NCBI GenBank assembly: GCA_034422075.1
Contig: DAOUJX010000048.1
Location: 1-29,475, forward strand
Direction of reading: 5' to 3'
Length of the DNA: 29,475 nt
Source: S34-282 sp034422075
GTDB taxonomy: Bacteria > Chloroflexota > Dehalococcoidia > Lucifugimonadales > Australimonadaceae
Shown here in pieces: positions 8,098 to 16,059 of the stretch. The stretch's first letter is position 1. Each line of letters opens with the position of its first letter. Under the pieces are notes generated by a model. That model did not search any database and was not told the origin of the DNA. It saw only the letters and a program-made list of their open reading frames with translations. Position numbers and translations under genes: made by a program.

Positions 8098-8985
8098 ATG
8101 AGCGCCGAAATCATAGACGGCAGGCAGATGGCTGCCGACGTTCGCGCCGAAATCGCACGAGCCGTCTCCGCTCTCACTGCAGAAACCGGTGTCACCCCCG
8201 GCTTGGCTGCCGTCCTCGTCGGCAACGATCCTGCCTCCGCCATCTACGTGCGCAACAAGCGCCGCGCGTGTGACGAAGCCGGGATGTTCAGCGACACCTT
8301 CGAGTTGCCGGATGCGACCTCACAGAACGACCTCGTCGCGCTCGTACACCGCTTGAACGACGACGCTCGCTTCCATGGCGTGCTGGTGCAGCTGCCACTG
8401 CCCTCGCACATCGACGAGCGCACCGTCATTGCGGAGTTGGATGCGGCCAAGGATGTAGATGGCATCCACCCGCTCTCCGCCGGGCGCTTGCTGGAGGGCC
8501 GCCCTCGCTTCATTCCTGCGACGCCGCAGGGAGTCCAGATGATGCTGGTGCGCTCAGGCAACGACCCCTCGGGCAAGCACGTCGTGATCATGGGACGCAG
8601 CAACATCGTCGGGAAGCCTCTGGCTGCGCTGCTGATGCAGAAGGTCGACGGCGCCAATGCGACCGTCACCGTGTGCCACACGGGGACACCGGATATCGGA
8701 GAGCACACGCGTGGCGCCGATATCCTGGTTGCCGCAACGGGCCGCCCTCGCGCCGTAACTGCCGACATGGTGCAGGAGGGCGCCGTCGTCATCGACGTTG
8801 GCACCAACCGGATAGACGATCCCTCCACCAAGTCGGGAACGCGCTTGGTGGGCGACGTCGATTTCGAGCCTGTTGCCGAGAAGGCTAGAGCCATTAGCCC
8901 CGTCCCAGGCGGCGTCGGGCCGATGACCATCGCCATGCTGCTCAATAACACGCTTCAGGCCGCCCGCTACGCTGCAGGAGCGTAG
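8098..8985 (+). CDS. folD: Methylenetetrahydrofolate dehydrogenase / methenyltetrahydrofolate cyclohydrolase
   Basis: Interconverts 5,10-methylene-, methenyl- and 10-formyl-THF in the cytosolic one-carbon pool, using NADP. It has 295 residues, a standard length. Conserved blocks: YVRNKRRACDEAG with the catalytic Lys, GVLVQLPLPSHI, AAKDVDGIHPLSAGRL, the Rossmann motif VVIMGRSNIVGKPLA, and the C-terminal SPVPGGVGPMTIAMLLNNTL. The ATG at 8098 is chosen over an in-frame GTG at 8092 because GAGGTGA (8089-8095) overlaps the latter and can only serve the former. Its stop lies 14 bp from the convergent ridA stop. FolD would supply formyl-THF to formyltransferases such as the one at 16865-17683. Confidence 0.96.
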   Translation: MSAEIIDGRQMAADVRAEIARAVSALTAETGVTPGLAAVLVGNDPASAIYVRNKRRACDEAGMFSDTFELPDATSQNDLVALVHRLNDDARFHGVLVQLPLPSHIDERTVIAELDAAKDVDGIHPLSAGRLLEGRPRFIPATPQGVQMMLVRSGNDPSGKHVVIMGRSNIVGKPLAALLMQKVDGANATVTVCHTGTPDIGEHTRGADILVAATGRPRAVTADMVQEGAVVIDVGTNRIDDPSTKSGTRLVGDVDFEPVAEKARAISPVPGGVGPMTIAMLLNNTLQAARYAAGA

Positions 8986-8999
8986 CCGGCGCATGCCCT

Positions 9000-9461
9000 C
9001 TACCCCAGCTCGCAGATGACCTCGATTTCGACGGCGGAGTTGGCCGGCAGCGACGCCATTCCCACTGCTGCCCGTGAGTGGCGGCCGGCGTCGCCGAATA
9101 TGTCCACAAACAGGTCTGACGCACCGTTGATGACTTGTGGCATCTGTGCGAAGTCGGGCGTGCAGTTGACCATTCCCAACATCCGTACGACGCGCTTGAT
9201 GCCGTCGAGCGAGCCTGCCGCTTCGTTCGCTGCGGCCAGGACGTACATCGCCGCCGAGCGGGCCGCCACGTAGCCTTCTTCTACAGTCATGTCGGCGCCC
9301 AATTTGCCGGGCATTACGCTTCCGTCGGCGTTGCGCGAGACGTTGCCCGATACGAACAGCAATTCACCCGTCCGAACGTAGGGTACATAGTTGGCGACTG
9401 GCGCGGCGGCTTCCGGCAGCGTTAGACCCAACTCGGCCAATCGTTCTAGCGGCGTTGCCAT
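9000..9461 (-). CDS. RidA/YjgF/UK114-family protein
   Basis: Small cytosolic trimeric-fold protein of 153 residues. Members of the RidA branch hydrolyse reactive enamine/imine intermediates made by PLP enzymes. The sequence matches the longer YjgF-like subgroup (about 150 residues) with LLFVSGNVSRNADG near the start and the C-terminal block AAVGMASLPANSAVEIEV. Whether the imine-deaminase Arg of true RidA is functional here cannot be decided by eye, so no gene symbol is given. A good Shine-Dalgarno, GGAGGG, lies 6 nt before the ATG. It follows aspS by 66 nt on the same strand. Confidence 0.85.
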   Translation of the reverse strand: MATPLERLAELGLTLPEAAAPVANYVPYVRTGELLFVSGNVSRNADGSVMPGKLGADMTVEEGYVAARSAAMYVLAAANEAAGSLDGIKRVVRMLGMVNCTPDFAQMPQVINGASDLFVDIFGDAGRHSRAAVGMASLPANSAVEIEVICELG

Positions 9462-9527
9462 AAGCGTTCCCTCCAGCAGATATTGTGTTCATTCATAGGC
9501 ACCAGGTGCGCCACCACCGCTCGCCGT

Positions 9528-11342
9528 CTACTGCTCGGGATGCGGGGCAACCGCGATGTGCAGCTCATCCAACTGCTCCCGTGCCACCGGCGACGGGGTT
9601 TCGAATAGTGGGTCGATGCCCGTCTGCGTCTTCGGAAAGGCGATGACGTCGCGTATCGACTCCGCATGTTCCGTCAGCAAGGTTACAAGCCTGTCGATGC
9701 CGGGTGCGATGCCTCCGTGTGGCGGCGCGCCATACTCCAATGCGCCAAGCAATTGGCCGAACCGCTCTTCCATCTGCTCGTCGTCGTAGCCGAGGAAACG
9801 CATGATGCGCTCCTGACGCTCGCGCTTGTGGATGCGGATGCTCCCGCTCGCAAGCTCCATCCCGTTGGCCACGAGGTCGTAGTGGCGCGCCCGCATCGCG
9901 CCTGGGTCTGTTTCCAGTAGCGCCCAGTGCTCTTCGACCGGCGCCGTGAACAGGTGGTGGGACGGCTGCCAGGTCGACGAATCATCGTCCCACTCGAAGA
10001 GTGGGAAGTCGGTCACGAACGCAAATGCGAGTTGGTGTGGGTCGGCCAGGCCAAGCCGTACGCCCATCTCGTTTCGCAATTGCGAGAGGGCGGTGTTCAC
10101 CACGGTCGTCTCGCCCGCGACGATGAGGATGAGGTCGCCCGGGCCGGCGCCGGTCGCTGCGGCGACGGCCTTGACTTCATCGAGCGATAGCGCTCGTGCG
10201 ATCTGCGAGCGTACGTGCTCCATCGTCAGTGCACCGAGCGTGCCGGCGGCAGCATCGAGCGCGATGGTGATGAGTCCCTTGGCGCCTCGTGTTTGCGCGA
10301 ATGCGATGAGGTCGTCGGTTTGGCGGCGCGAGTAGCCCGCGCAATCGGTTGCGGCGAATCCCTTGACCGTGCCGCCCGCCTCGACCGCTCCTCGCAGCAC
10401 CTGTGCTTCGGATGCTCCGGCGATCTTGCTGAGGTCAGCCAGCTCTAGGCCGAAGCGCAGGTCGGGCTTGTCCGTCCCGTAGCGCTCCATCACATCGCCG
10501 TAGTGCAGGCGAGGGAAGGGGAGCGACGTACGGAACGCCTCCGGCGCAACGTCACGTACGATCCTACCGTACAACTCTTCGATGAGCCCTAGCACGTCCT
10601 CCTCGTCAACGAACGACATCTCAAGGTCGAGCTGGGTGTGCTCGAATTGGCGATCGCCACGCAGGTCTTCGTCGCGGAAGCAGCGCGCTATCTGGAAGTA
10701 GCGCTCGAACCCGGCCACCATCAGCAGTTGCTTTAGCTGCTGCGGCGACTGGGGCAGGGCGTAGAACGATCCGGCATGCAACCTGCTCGGCACCAGGAAG
10801 TCCCGTGCGCCCTCCGGTGTGCTCTTGATGAGTATCGGCGTCTCGATTTCGACGAACCCGCGCTCGTCCAAGAAATCGCGGATGTACTGAACAACGCGGT
10901 GCCGGAGCACGATGTTGTCGTGCATAGGCTGTGTTCGTAGATCGAGGTAGCGGTAGCGCAGCCGCAGAAGCTCGTCTACTTGTCCTTGCCCCCCCTGACT
11001 CACGTCAAAGGGAGGCGTCTTCGACTCGTTGAGAACCGTTGCGCTGGAGGCCAGCACTTCGACCTCGCCCGTCGCGAGGTTCTCGTTTGCCGTCCCTTCC
11101 GGGCGCATTCGCACCGTCCCGGTGACGGAGACGACCCATTCGGCGCGCAGTCCCTCCGCAACGGCGTGGGCTGCGGGTGCATCCTCTGGGTGAAATACGA
11201 CCTGCACGAGCCCGCGGCTGTCACGCAGGTCGACGAAGATGACGTTGCCGTGGTCGCGGCGGCGGTGCATCCAGCCCGCGACCGTGACCTCACGGCCCGC
11301 GTGTTCCGCCCTCAACTCTCCGCAGGCAATGCTCTTTTGCAA
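9528..11342 (-). CDS. aspS: Aspartyl-tRNA synthetase, probably non-discriminating (Asp/Asn)
   Basis: Class IIb synthetase charging tRNA-Asp, 604 residues, with the N-terminal OB anticodon-binding fold, catalytic core and bacterial GAD insertion. Motif 2 is seen as CFRDEDLRGDRQFEHTQ and motif 3 as GIAPGIDRLV. The usual HHPFT signature is HHLFTAP here. In the anticodon domain RRRDHG puts His at residue 31 and RPEG puts Gly at 83. In Pseudomonas aeruginosa AspRS, His31 and the equivalent Gly are associated with relaxed specificity, whereas E. coli has Leu and Lys. The start is TTG at 11342, giving an N-terminus ending in CGELRAEH that fits the family; an in-frame stop lies 11 codons upstream. 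It is preceded at 30 nt by a small membrane-protein gene. Confidence 0.95.
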   Translation of the reverse strand: MQKSIACGELRAEHAGREVTVAGWMHRRRDHGNVIFVDLRDSRGLVQVVFHPEDAPAAHAVAEGLRAEWVVSVTGTVRMRPEGTANENLATGEVEVLASSATVLNESKTPPFDVSQGGQGQVDELLRLRYRYLDLRTQPMHDNIVLRHRVVQYIRDFLDERGFVEIETPILIKSTPEGARDFLVPSRLHAGSFYALPQSPQQLKQLLMVAGFERYFQIARCFRDEDLRGDRQFEHTQLDLEMSFVDEEDVLGLIEELYGRIVRDVAPEAFRTSLPFPRLHYGDVMERYGTDKPDLRFGLELADLSKIAGASEAQVLRGAVEAGGTVKGFAATDCAGYSRRQTDDLIAFAQTRGAKGLITIALDAAAGTLGALTMEHVRSQIARALSLDEVKAVAAATGAGPGDLILIVAGETTVVNTALSQLRNEMGVRLGLADPHQLAFAFVTDFPLFEWDDDSSTWQPSHHLFTAPVEEHWALLETDPGAMRARHYDLVANGMELASGSIRIHKRERQERIMRFLGYDDEQMEERFGQLLGALEYGAPPHGGIAPGIDRLVTLLTEHAESIRDVIAFPKTQTGIDPLFETPSPVAREQLDELHIAVAPHPEQ

Positions 11343-11372
11343 GGAATCTCTCAGACAGCTGCCACGCCGGCG

Positions 11373-11600
11373 CTACATCTCGCCGGTGGCGTCGCTCCCT
11401 TGTACCTCATGTCCATGCCGGCGGTGCAGCGCTTCATGGAGCCGGACAATGGATTCGCTAACTCCGTCCTGTTCGCCTTCCTCGACCCGGCTGATAACCT
11501 CATCTAGGCCGCTTTGCATCAATTCGAGCAAGCGCTTTACTCCAAGCACGATTATGGCTACCCAAATGAGGCGAAGCATCAGCCGGATGATTGAGAACAC
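11373..11600 (-). CDS. Small single-span membrane protein, unknown function
   Basis: A 75-residue protein beginning MFSIIRLMLRLIWVAIIVLG: one hydrophobic segment (about residues 3-20) followed by an amphipathic, charged tail (VKRLLELMQSGLDEVISRVE and onward) that may form a helix or coiled coil. I choose GTG at 11600 because a strong Shine-Dalgarno, GGAGGT (11613-11608), lies 7 nt upstream; an ATG at 11648 would add a basic, low-complexity N-terminus with no such site. It ends 30 nt before aspS in the same frame and is probably cotranscribed with it. I do not recognise a family. The clean ribosome-binding site and membrane-plus-tail design argue that it is real. Confidence 0.6.
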   Translation of the reverse strand: MFSIIRLMLRLIWVAIIVLGVKRLLELMQSGLDEVISRVEEGEQDGVSESIVRLHEALHRRHGHEVQGSDATGEM

Positions 11601-11668
11601 TGCCGCTACCTCCACTGCGCCGCCGCGCGCTCTCCTACCATAGCGCATAGACTAGCGCCGGGGTAACC
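11601..11668. promoter_or_regulatory. Divergent region between the small membrane gene/aspS and the LysR gene
   Basis: Only 68 bp separate the divergent starts. A direct repeat TAGCGC (11641-11646 and 11653-11658, 12-bp period) overlaps weak -10-like boxes on each strand: TAGACT at 11648-11653 (+) and TATGGT at 11642-11637 (-). LysR regulators often bind such a region to repress themselves and control the divergent gene, but no clear T-N11-A box was identified. Confidence 0.3.
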
Positions 11669-12583
11669 ATGGACGTAGGTCAGCTCGAGGCATTCGCGCA
11701 GGTCGTCCGCACCAGCTCTTTCTCCAAGGCTGCGGCAGCGCTTGGCGTCACACAGCCGTCCCTCAGTGCGCGCATCATTGCCCTCGAAAAGGAGCTGGGC
11801 GAGCCCATGTTCCACCGCCTCGGCAGGGGTGTGCGCCTCACCGAGGCGGGCCGCACAATGCTCCCCTATGCTGAGCGTGCCCTTGACGCCATCAAGAACG
11901 CACGCGATGCGGTCGAGGCGGGCCGCACAGCTGCGTCCGGCCAGCTCAAGATTGGCGCGGCGAGAGCCGTATCCGCGTACGTCCTGCCCGGCATCCTCGA
12001 GGCGTTCCGTGAGCGCCATCCGGGCGTTGACGTCTCCATCAAGACGGGCCGCTCCTCCCACGTACTGGAGATGGTGCTGAAGGACGATATTCAGGTCGGC
12101 ATCTCTCGGGGCTTCATGCACTCGGACGTTGCGACCAAGCACCTCTACGACGAGGAGGTTGTCCTCGTCGCGCACCCCGAGCACCGATTTGCGAAAGCCG
12201 GCGTTGCCAGCATTTACGAGGTGGGCGTGGAGCCCCTCATCGTCTACGACCAGGAGAGCACCTACTTTCAGTTGATCGACCGGGTCTGTCGCGAGGCCGG
12301 CATCTTGCCCAACATCAAGATGGACCTCGACTCAATCGAGGCGACGAAGCGAATGATTGAGCGTGGTCTCGGCATATCCTTCCTGCCCCTAAATGCACTC
12401 CGCCGTGAACTTGCGCTCGGTACGCTCGCGCACGCCGAACTGAAGGAGGGATATCAGGTCACGTTGCCGACCGCGGCGATGGTGCGCCGTGCGGCGAGTT
12501 ACGGCGCCATCCTCACCGCGTTTCTTCAACTCCTCGACGAGCTCTACCCTCATGATCAGCCAGTCGTACACGGCGGCCTTTAG
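11669..12583 (+). CDS. LysR-family transcriptional regulator
   Basis: A 304-residue LTTR of standard length. The N-terminal winged helix-turn-helix is unmistakable: LEAFAQVVRTSSFSKAAAAL, GVTQPSLSARIIALEKELG and FHRLGRGVRLTEAG (residues 6-62). A linker helix and a periplasmic-binding-protein-like effector domain follow (GQLKIGAARAVSAYVLPGIL, ERGLGISFLP). The effector cannot be inferred. It is divergent from the small membrane gene and aspS, which makes that operon a candidate target, though a housekeeping synthetase would be an unusual one. No strong Shine-Dalgarno precedes the ATG. Confidence 0.9.
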   Translation: MDVGQLEAFAQVVRTSSFSKAAAALGVTQPSLSARIIALEKELGEPMFHRLGRGVRLTEAGRTMLPYAERALDAIKNARDAVEAGRTAASGQLKIGAARAVSAYVLPGILEAFRERHPGVDVSIKTGRSSHVLEMVLKDDIQVGISRGFMHSDVATKHLYDEEVVLVAHPEHRFAKAGVASIYEVGVEPLIVYDQESTYFQLIDRVCREAGILPNIKMDLDSIEATKRMIERGLGISFLPLNALRRELALGTLAHAELKEGYQVTLPTAAMVRRAASYGAILTAFLQLLDELYPHDQPVVHGGL

Positions 12584-12631
12584 TGTTAGACTTTGCAGGT
12601 GAAGGGTCGGTTGCCCGCCCATTGCCAAGTC

Positions 12632-12660
12632 TTGTGCGCCGTCGTGCGCCGTGCTACAAG
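12632..12660 (+). promoter_or_regulatory. Possible promoter of tig-clpP-clpX
   Basis: TTGTGC (12632-12637) and TACAAG (12655-12660) are spaced by 17 bp in the 124-bp gap before tig, leaving a leader of about 40 nt. The spacer contains a 10-bp-period direct repeat of GTGCGCCGT (12634-12642, 12644-12652). Both hexamers are only partial matches. Confidence 0.3.
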
Positions 12661-12707
12661 GGAACGAAGAGTCTCGCTATCCGCCAAGTTGACGACAGCC
12701 CTTAGCC

Positions 12708-14123
12708 GTGAAGGTCACCTCCGAACAGCGCCCGTCGCGCGAAGCCCTGCTCACCGTTGAGCTGGATGCTGACGACGCCGAGCCGTATATCGAGCGCGCC
12801 TATAAGCAGGTCGTCAATCGCCTCAACATCCCGGGCTTTCGAAAAGGAAAGGCGCCGCGGCGCATCGTCGAGCAGATGTACGGGCGCGAGTACCTAGCGA
12901 ATCAGGCGCTCGATTTCATGCTTCCGGAGGTCACCGCCAAAGCAGTTGCACAGGAATCGCTTGAAATGGGCGGCCTTCCCTCGATCTCCCTAGAGGCGCT
13001 GGACCCCATCAAGTACACAGCTACCGTCCCCCTTGTCCCGGAGGTCGACCTCGGCGACCTCTCCCGTGTCAATGCGCCTAAGGAGCGTGTGCGCATCACC
13101 AAGGCGCAGGTCGAGGAGGCGATCCAGCAGCTCAGCGAGAACGCTGCGCCGTGGGAGCCTGTGGATGGCAAGCCCCAATTCGACGACTTGCTCAACATCA
13201 CGGCCCACGGTTCGTACTACTCGAAAGACCACGATCACGACCACGACGCCATCAAGAGCAACAAGGAGGACTACGTCCCCAGAGCAAATTCGCGCCTCCC
13301 CGTGCCCGGCTTCGCCGAGAAGGTCATCTCGCTCAACGTCGGTGAGGAGACCTCGTTCGACATCGAGGTACCGGAGGACTACGAGTCGACCGACGTGGCG
13401 GGCGCCACAGTCCACTTCACCGTCACCATCCACTCCGTCAAGCGCCGAGCCAAGGTAGCCATCGACGATGAACTGGCCAAGAGCCTGGGTGACTACGAGA
13501 ACATCGAAGCGCTCCGCAAGAAGGTCCGCGAGGACATGGAGAGCGAAGAGGTGAGGAACGTCGATGCCCGCCATAAAGAAGAGGTCGTAGACAAGCTGCT
13601 CACACAGGCGGCCTTCGAGGCGTCGCCTCTCCTCATCGACCACGAAATCGACCGCTACCTCCAGGACTTCCAAGAGGCCATGAACACCGGCCGCATTACC
13701 TTGGAGTACTACCAGAACTACCTCGCGTGGGCCGGCAAGTCGGCGGAAGAGATACGCGAGGCTGCCCGCCCCGCAGTCGAGGAGCGCGTCAAGCGTGCCT
13801 TCGTCCTGCGCAAGCTCGTCGAGGACTACGCTATCGAAGTGGATGACGACGTGCTGAAGGAAGAAATCGAGCAACTGGCGAAGAGCGCCGGGTCGGACGC
13901 CAAGCAGGTCCGTAGCGGGCTCAAAGAGCCGAGTACGCGCGAGTCGTTCCGGCGCGTCGTTGCTGAGCGCCGCGCCATCGACCGCCTTTCAGAAGAGGCC
14001 GCTGTCGGCCCCGGCGGCGCCAAGGCTGCCGCGCCGGCTGCTGACGCTCCAGCGGCCGAGCAGCCGAAATCCAAGCAATCGAAAGCCCGCACGCCGCGGC
14101 GCGCAAGAGCGAAGAAGCAGTAA
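12708..14123 (+). CDS. tig: Trigger factor, ribosome-associated chaperone
   Basis: Ribosome-bound chaperone and peptidyl-prolyl isomerase that meets nascent chains at the exit tunnel. It has 471 residues. The ribosome-docking signature is GFRKGKAPRRI (about residues 44-54). The central FKBP-like domain (about 150-245) carries an insertion with alternating Asp-His (DHDHDHD, residues 174-180). The helical C-terminal arms follow. The protein ends in a low-complexity Ala/Pro then Lys/Arg tail (last ~35 residues, finishing ARAKKQ), which is longer and more basic than in E. coli. The start is GTG at 12708; no strong Shine-Dalgarno is visible. It leads tig-clpP-clpX, a widely conserved order. Confidence 0.95.
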   Translation: MKVTSEQRPSREALLTVELDADDAEPYIERAYKQVVNRLNIPGFRKGKAPRRIVEQMYGREYLANQALDFMLPEVTAKAVAQESLEMGGLPSISLEALDPIKYTATVPLVPEVDLGDLSRVNAPKERVRITKAQVEEAIQQLSENAAPWEPVDGKPQFDDLLNITAHGSYYSKDHDHDHDAIKSNKEDYVPRANSRLPVPGFAEKVISLNVGEETSFDIEVPEDYESTDVAGATVHFTVTIHSVKRRAKVAIDDELAKSLGDYENIEALRKKVREDMESEEVRNVDARHKEEVVDKLLTQAAFEASPLLIDHEIDRYLQDFQEAMNTGRITLEYYQNYLAWAGKSAEEIREAARPAVEERVKRAFVLRKLVEDYAIEVDDDVLKEEIEQLAKSAGSDAKQVRSGLKEPSTRESFRRVVAERRAIDRLSEEAAVGPGGAKAAAPAADAPAAEQPKSKQSKARTPRRARAKKQ

Positions 14124-14134
14124 TGGGAGGACGT

Positions 14135-14767
14135 ATGGACAGTCATATCGACCGGGCGATGAACATCGTCCCTATGGTCATCGAGACGGGTGCCCGGGGC
14201 GAGCGCGCCTACGATATCTACTCACTCCTCCTCAAGGAGCGCATTGTATTCCTCGGTACTCCCATTAACGACCAAGTCGCGAATCTTATCGTCGCCCAGC
14301 TGCTCTTCCTCGAGCGCGAGGACCCGGAGCGCGATATCAGCCTCTACATCAATAGCCCGGGCGGCGTCATTACGGCGGGTCTTGCCATCTACGACACCAT
14401 GCAGCTCATCCGCCCCAATGTCTCGACCATCTGCGTGGGCATGGCGGCGAGCATGGGCACCGTGCTCCTCTGCTCCGGGGAGAAGGGCAAGCGGTACGCC
14501 CTACCCAACGCCACCATTCACATGCATCAGGCTATGGGGGGAGCGCAAGGGCAGGCAGCCGACGTCGAAATCGCTGCCCGTGAGATACTGCGTGTTCAGG
14601 ATAAGATCCGGAACATCCTCTCCGAGCACACTGGCCAACCCTACGACAAGATCGTGCATGACTCCGACAGGGACTTCTTCCTCCCCGCAGAACAGGCTAA
14701 GGAGTACGGCCTTGTCGACGAGGTGCTCGGCACCCCCATCCCGGCCCAATCCGGTGCAGCCTCCTAG
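14135..14767 (+). CDS. clpP: ATP-dependent Clp protease proteolytic subunit
   Basis: Serine peptidase subunit that forms the tetradecameric barrel degrading substrates unfolded by ClpX. The 210 residues include the full catalytic triad: Ser106 in GMAASMGTV, His131 in IHMHQAMGG and Asp180 in DSDRDFFLPAEQA. The hallmark YINSPGG is at 71-77. The ATG at 14135 is preferred over an ATG at 14123 overlapping the tig stop (TAATG), because GGGAGG (14125-14130) is properly spaced only for the former. The upstream ATG could still be used through coupling. The clpX Shine-Dalgarno overlaps this gene's stop codon. Confidence 0.96.
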   Translation: MDSHIDRAMNIVPMVIETGARGERAYDIYSLLLKERIVFLGTPINDQVANLIVAQLLFLEREDPERDISLYINSPGGVITAGLAIYDTMQLIRPNVSTICVGMAASMGTVLLCSGEKGKRYALPNATIHMHQAMGGAQGQAADVEIAAREILRVQDKIRNILSEHTGQPYDKIVHDSDRDFFLPAEQAKEYGLVDEVLGTPIPAQSGAAS

Positions 14768-14775
14768 GAGTAGAC

Positions 14776-16059
14776 ATGACCGTGCGTAACGAGCAGGTCT
14801 GCTCCTTCTGCGGCAAGGGGCAAACATCGGTGAAGCGCTTGATTGCAGGCCCAGGGCGCGTCTTCATCTGCGACGAGTGCGTGCGCCTCTGCCAGCAAAT
14901 CATGACGGAGGAGGGCAGCGCACCGAAGCCCCCCACGCTGGGCAAGGCCCTATCTCCCGTGGAGATCGCCGAACGTCTTGATGAATACGTCATCGGCCAG
15001 GACAAGGCCAAGCGCGTCCTCAGCGTGGCCGTCTACAACCACTACAAGCGCATCACATCCAACGCGACGTCCAGCGATGTCGAGCTCGAGAAGAGCAACA
15101 TTCTGCTCACCGGTCCTACGGGCTCCGGCAAGACTTTGCTGGCGCAGACGCTCGCCAAGATTCTGGACGTCCCGTTTGCCATCGCCGACGCTACAGCGCT
15201 TACAGAGGCGGGCTACGTGGGCGAGGATGTCGAGAACATTCTGCTTCGTCTCATTCACGCTGCTGACTACGACGTCGCACGGGCAGAGCAGGGCATCATC
15301 TACATCGACGAGATCGACAAGCTATCGCGCAAGGCAGCTAACCCCTCCATCACCCGCGATGTGTCAGGCGAGGGCGTTCAGCAAGCGCTTCTCAAGCTCA
15401 TCGAAGGCTACTCTGCCAATGTGCCCCCACAGGGCGGGCGCAAGCATCCTCAGCAGGAATTCCTCCAGCTCCACACCGATAACATCCTCTTTATCTGTGG
15501 CGGCGCATTCGACGGCATTCAGGACGTTATTGCGCGACGTGTTGCCGCTGGTAGCCAGCGCATCGGCTTCCAGTCGAGCGAAGCGCTAAGCGACCGCGCG
15601 ACCGACGAAGTACGCGATGAGGTGCGGCCGGAAGACCTGCTCGAATACGGCTTCATCCCCGAATTCGTCGGGCGCTTGCCCGTTGCCGTCAACCTGCACG
15701 GCCTCGACAAAGAGGCGATGCTCCGCATTCTCACGGAGCCGAAAAACGCCGTTACCAAGCAGTTCCAGCACCTCTTTTCTCTCGATGGCGTCGAGCTTGT
15801 CTTCACTGACGCTGCGCTCGAGGCGGCAGCGGATCAGGCGCTTACTCGCAAGACGGGTGCGCGCGGGCTCCGAACGATCATTGAGCAGGCGCTTTTGGAC
15901 GTCATGTACGAATTGCCGTCGATGACCGACGTCGTGAAGTGCATCATCGACGTAGATGCCGAGGGCAGGATCGTCACCCCCATCCTCTCGTCTGCTACCG
16001 GCGAGCGCCTCCGAATGCACTCCCCTTCGCTAGAATTCCCCGAAGCGCGCAGCGCCTAA
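14776..16059 (+). CDS. clpX: ATP-dependent Clp protease ATP-binding subunit ClpX
   Basis: AAA+ unfoldase that recognises substrates and threads them into ClpP. It has 427 residues. The N-terminal zinc-binding domain has Cys9, Cys12, Cys32 and Cys35. Walker A is GPTGSGKT (113-120), the pore loop is GYVGED, Walker B is IIYIDEIDK, and the RKH loop (GGRKHP) is intact. An IGF loop (QRIGF) needed to dock on ClpP is present, as is sensor 2 (GARGLR). The ATG has TAGGAG 5 nt upstream. Its stop overlaps the convergent hisN stop by two bases, with no room for a terminator between them. Confidence 0.97.
   Translation: MTVRNEQVCSFCGKGQTSVKRLIAGPGRVFICDECVRLCQQIMTEEGSAPKPPTLGKALSPVEIAERLDEYVIGQDKAKRVLSVAVYNHYKRITSNATSSDVELEKSNILLTGPTGSGKTLLAQTLAKILDVPFAIADATALTEAGYVGEDVENILLRLIHAADYDVARAEQGIIYIDEIDKLSRKAANPSITRDVSGEGVQQALLKLIEGYSANVPPQGGRKHPQQEFLQLHTDNILFICGGAFDGIQDVIARRVAAGSQRIGFQSSEALSDRATDEVRDEVRPEDLLEYGFIPEFVGRLPVAVNLHGLDKEAMLRILTEPKNAVTKQFQHLFSLDGVELVFTDAALEAAADQALTRKTGARGLRTIIEQALLDVMYELPSMTDVVKCIIDVDAEGRIVTPILSSATGERLRMHSPSLEFPEARSA

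Noticed and set aside
12990..13874. 294-codon minus-strand frame antisense to tig
   Set aside because: Long shadow frames are common in GC-rich genes; the sense frame is a clear trigger factor and the antisense peptide has no recognisable domain.
15586..16020. Antisense frames within clpX and other core genes
   Set aside because: They mirror codon bias of the sense gene and lack starts, ribosome-binding sites or domains.
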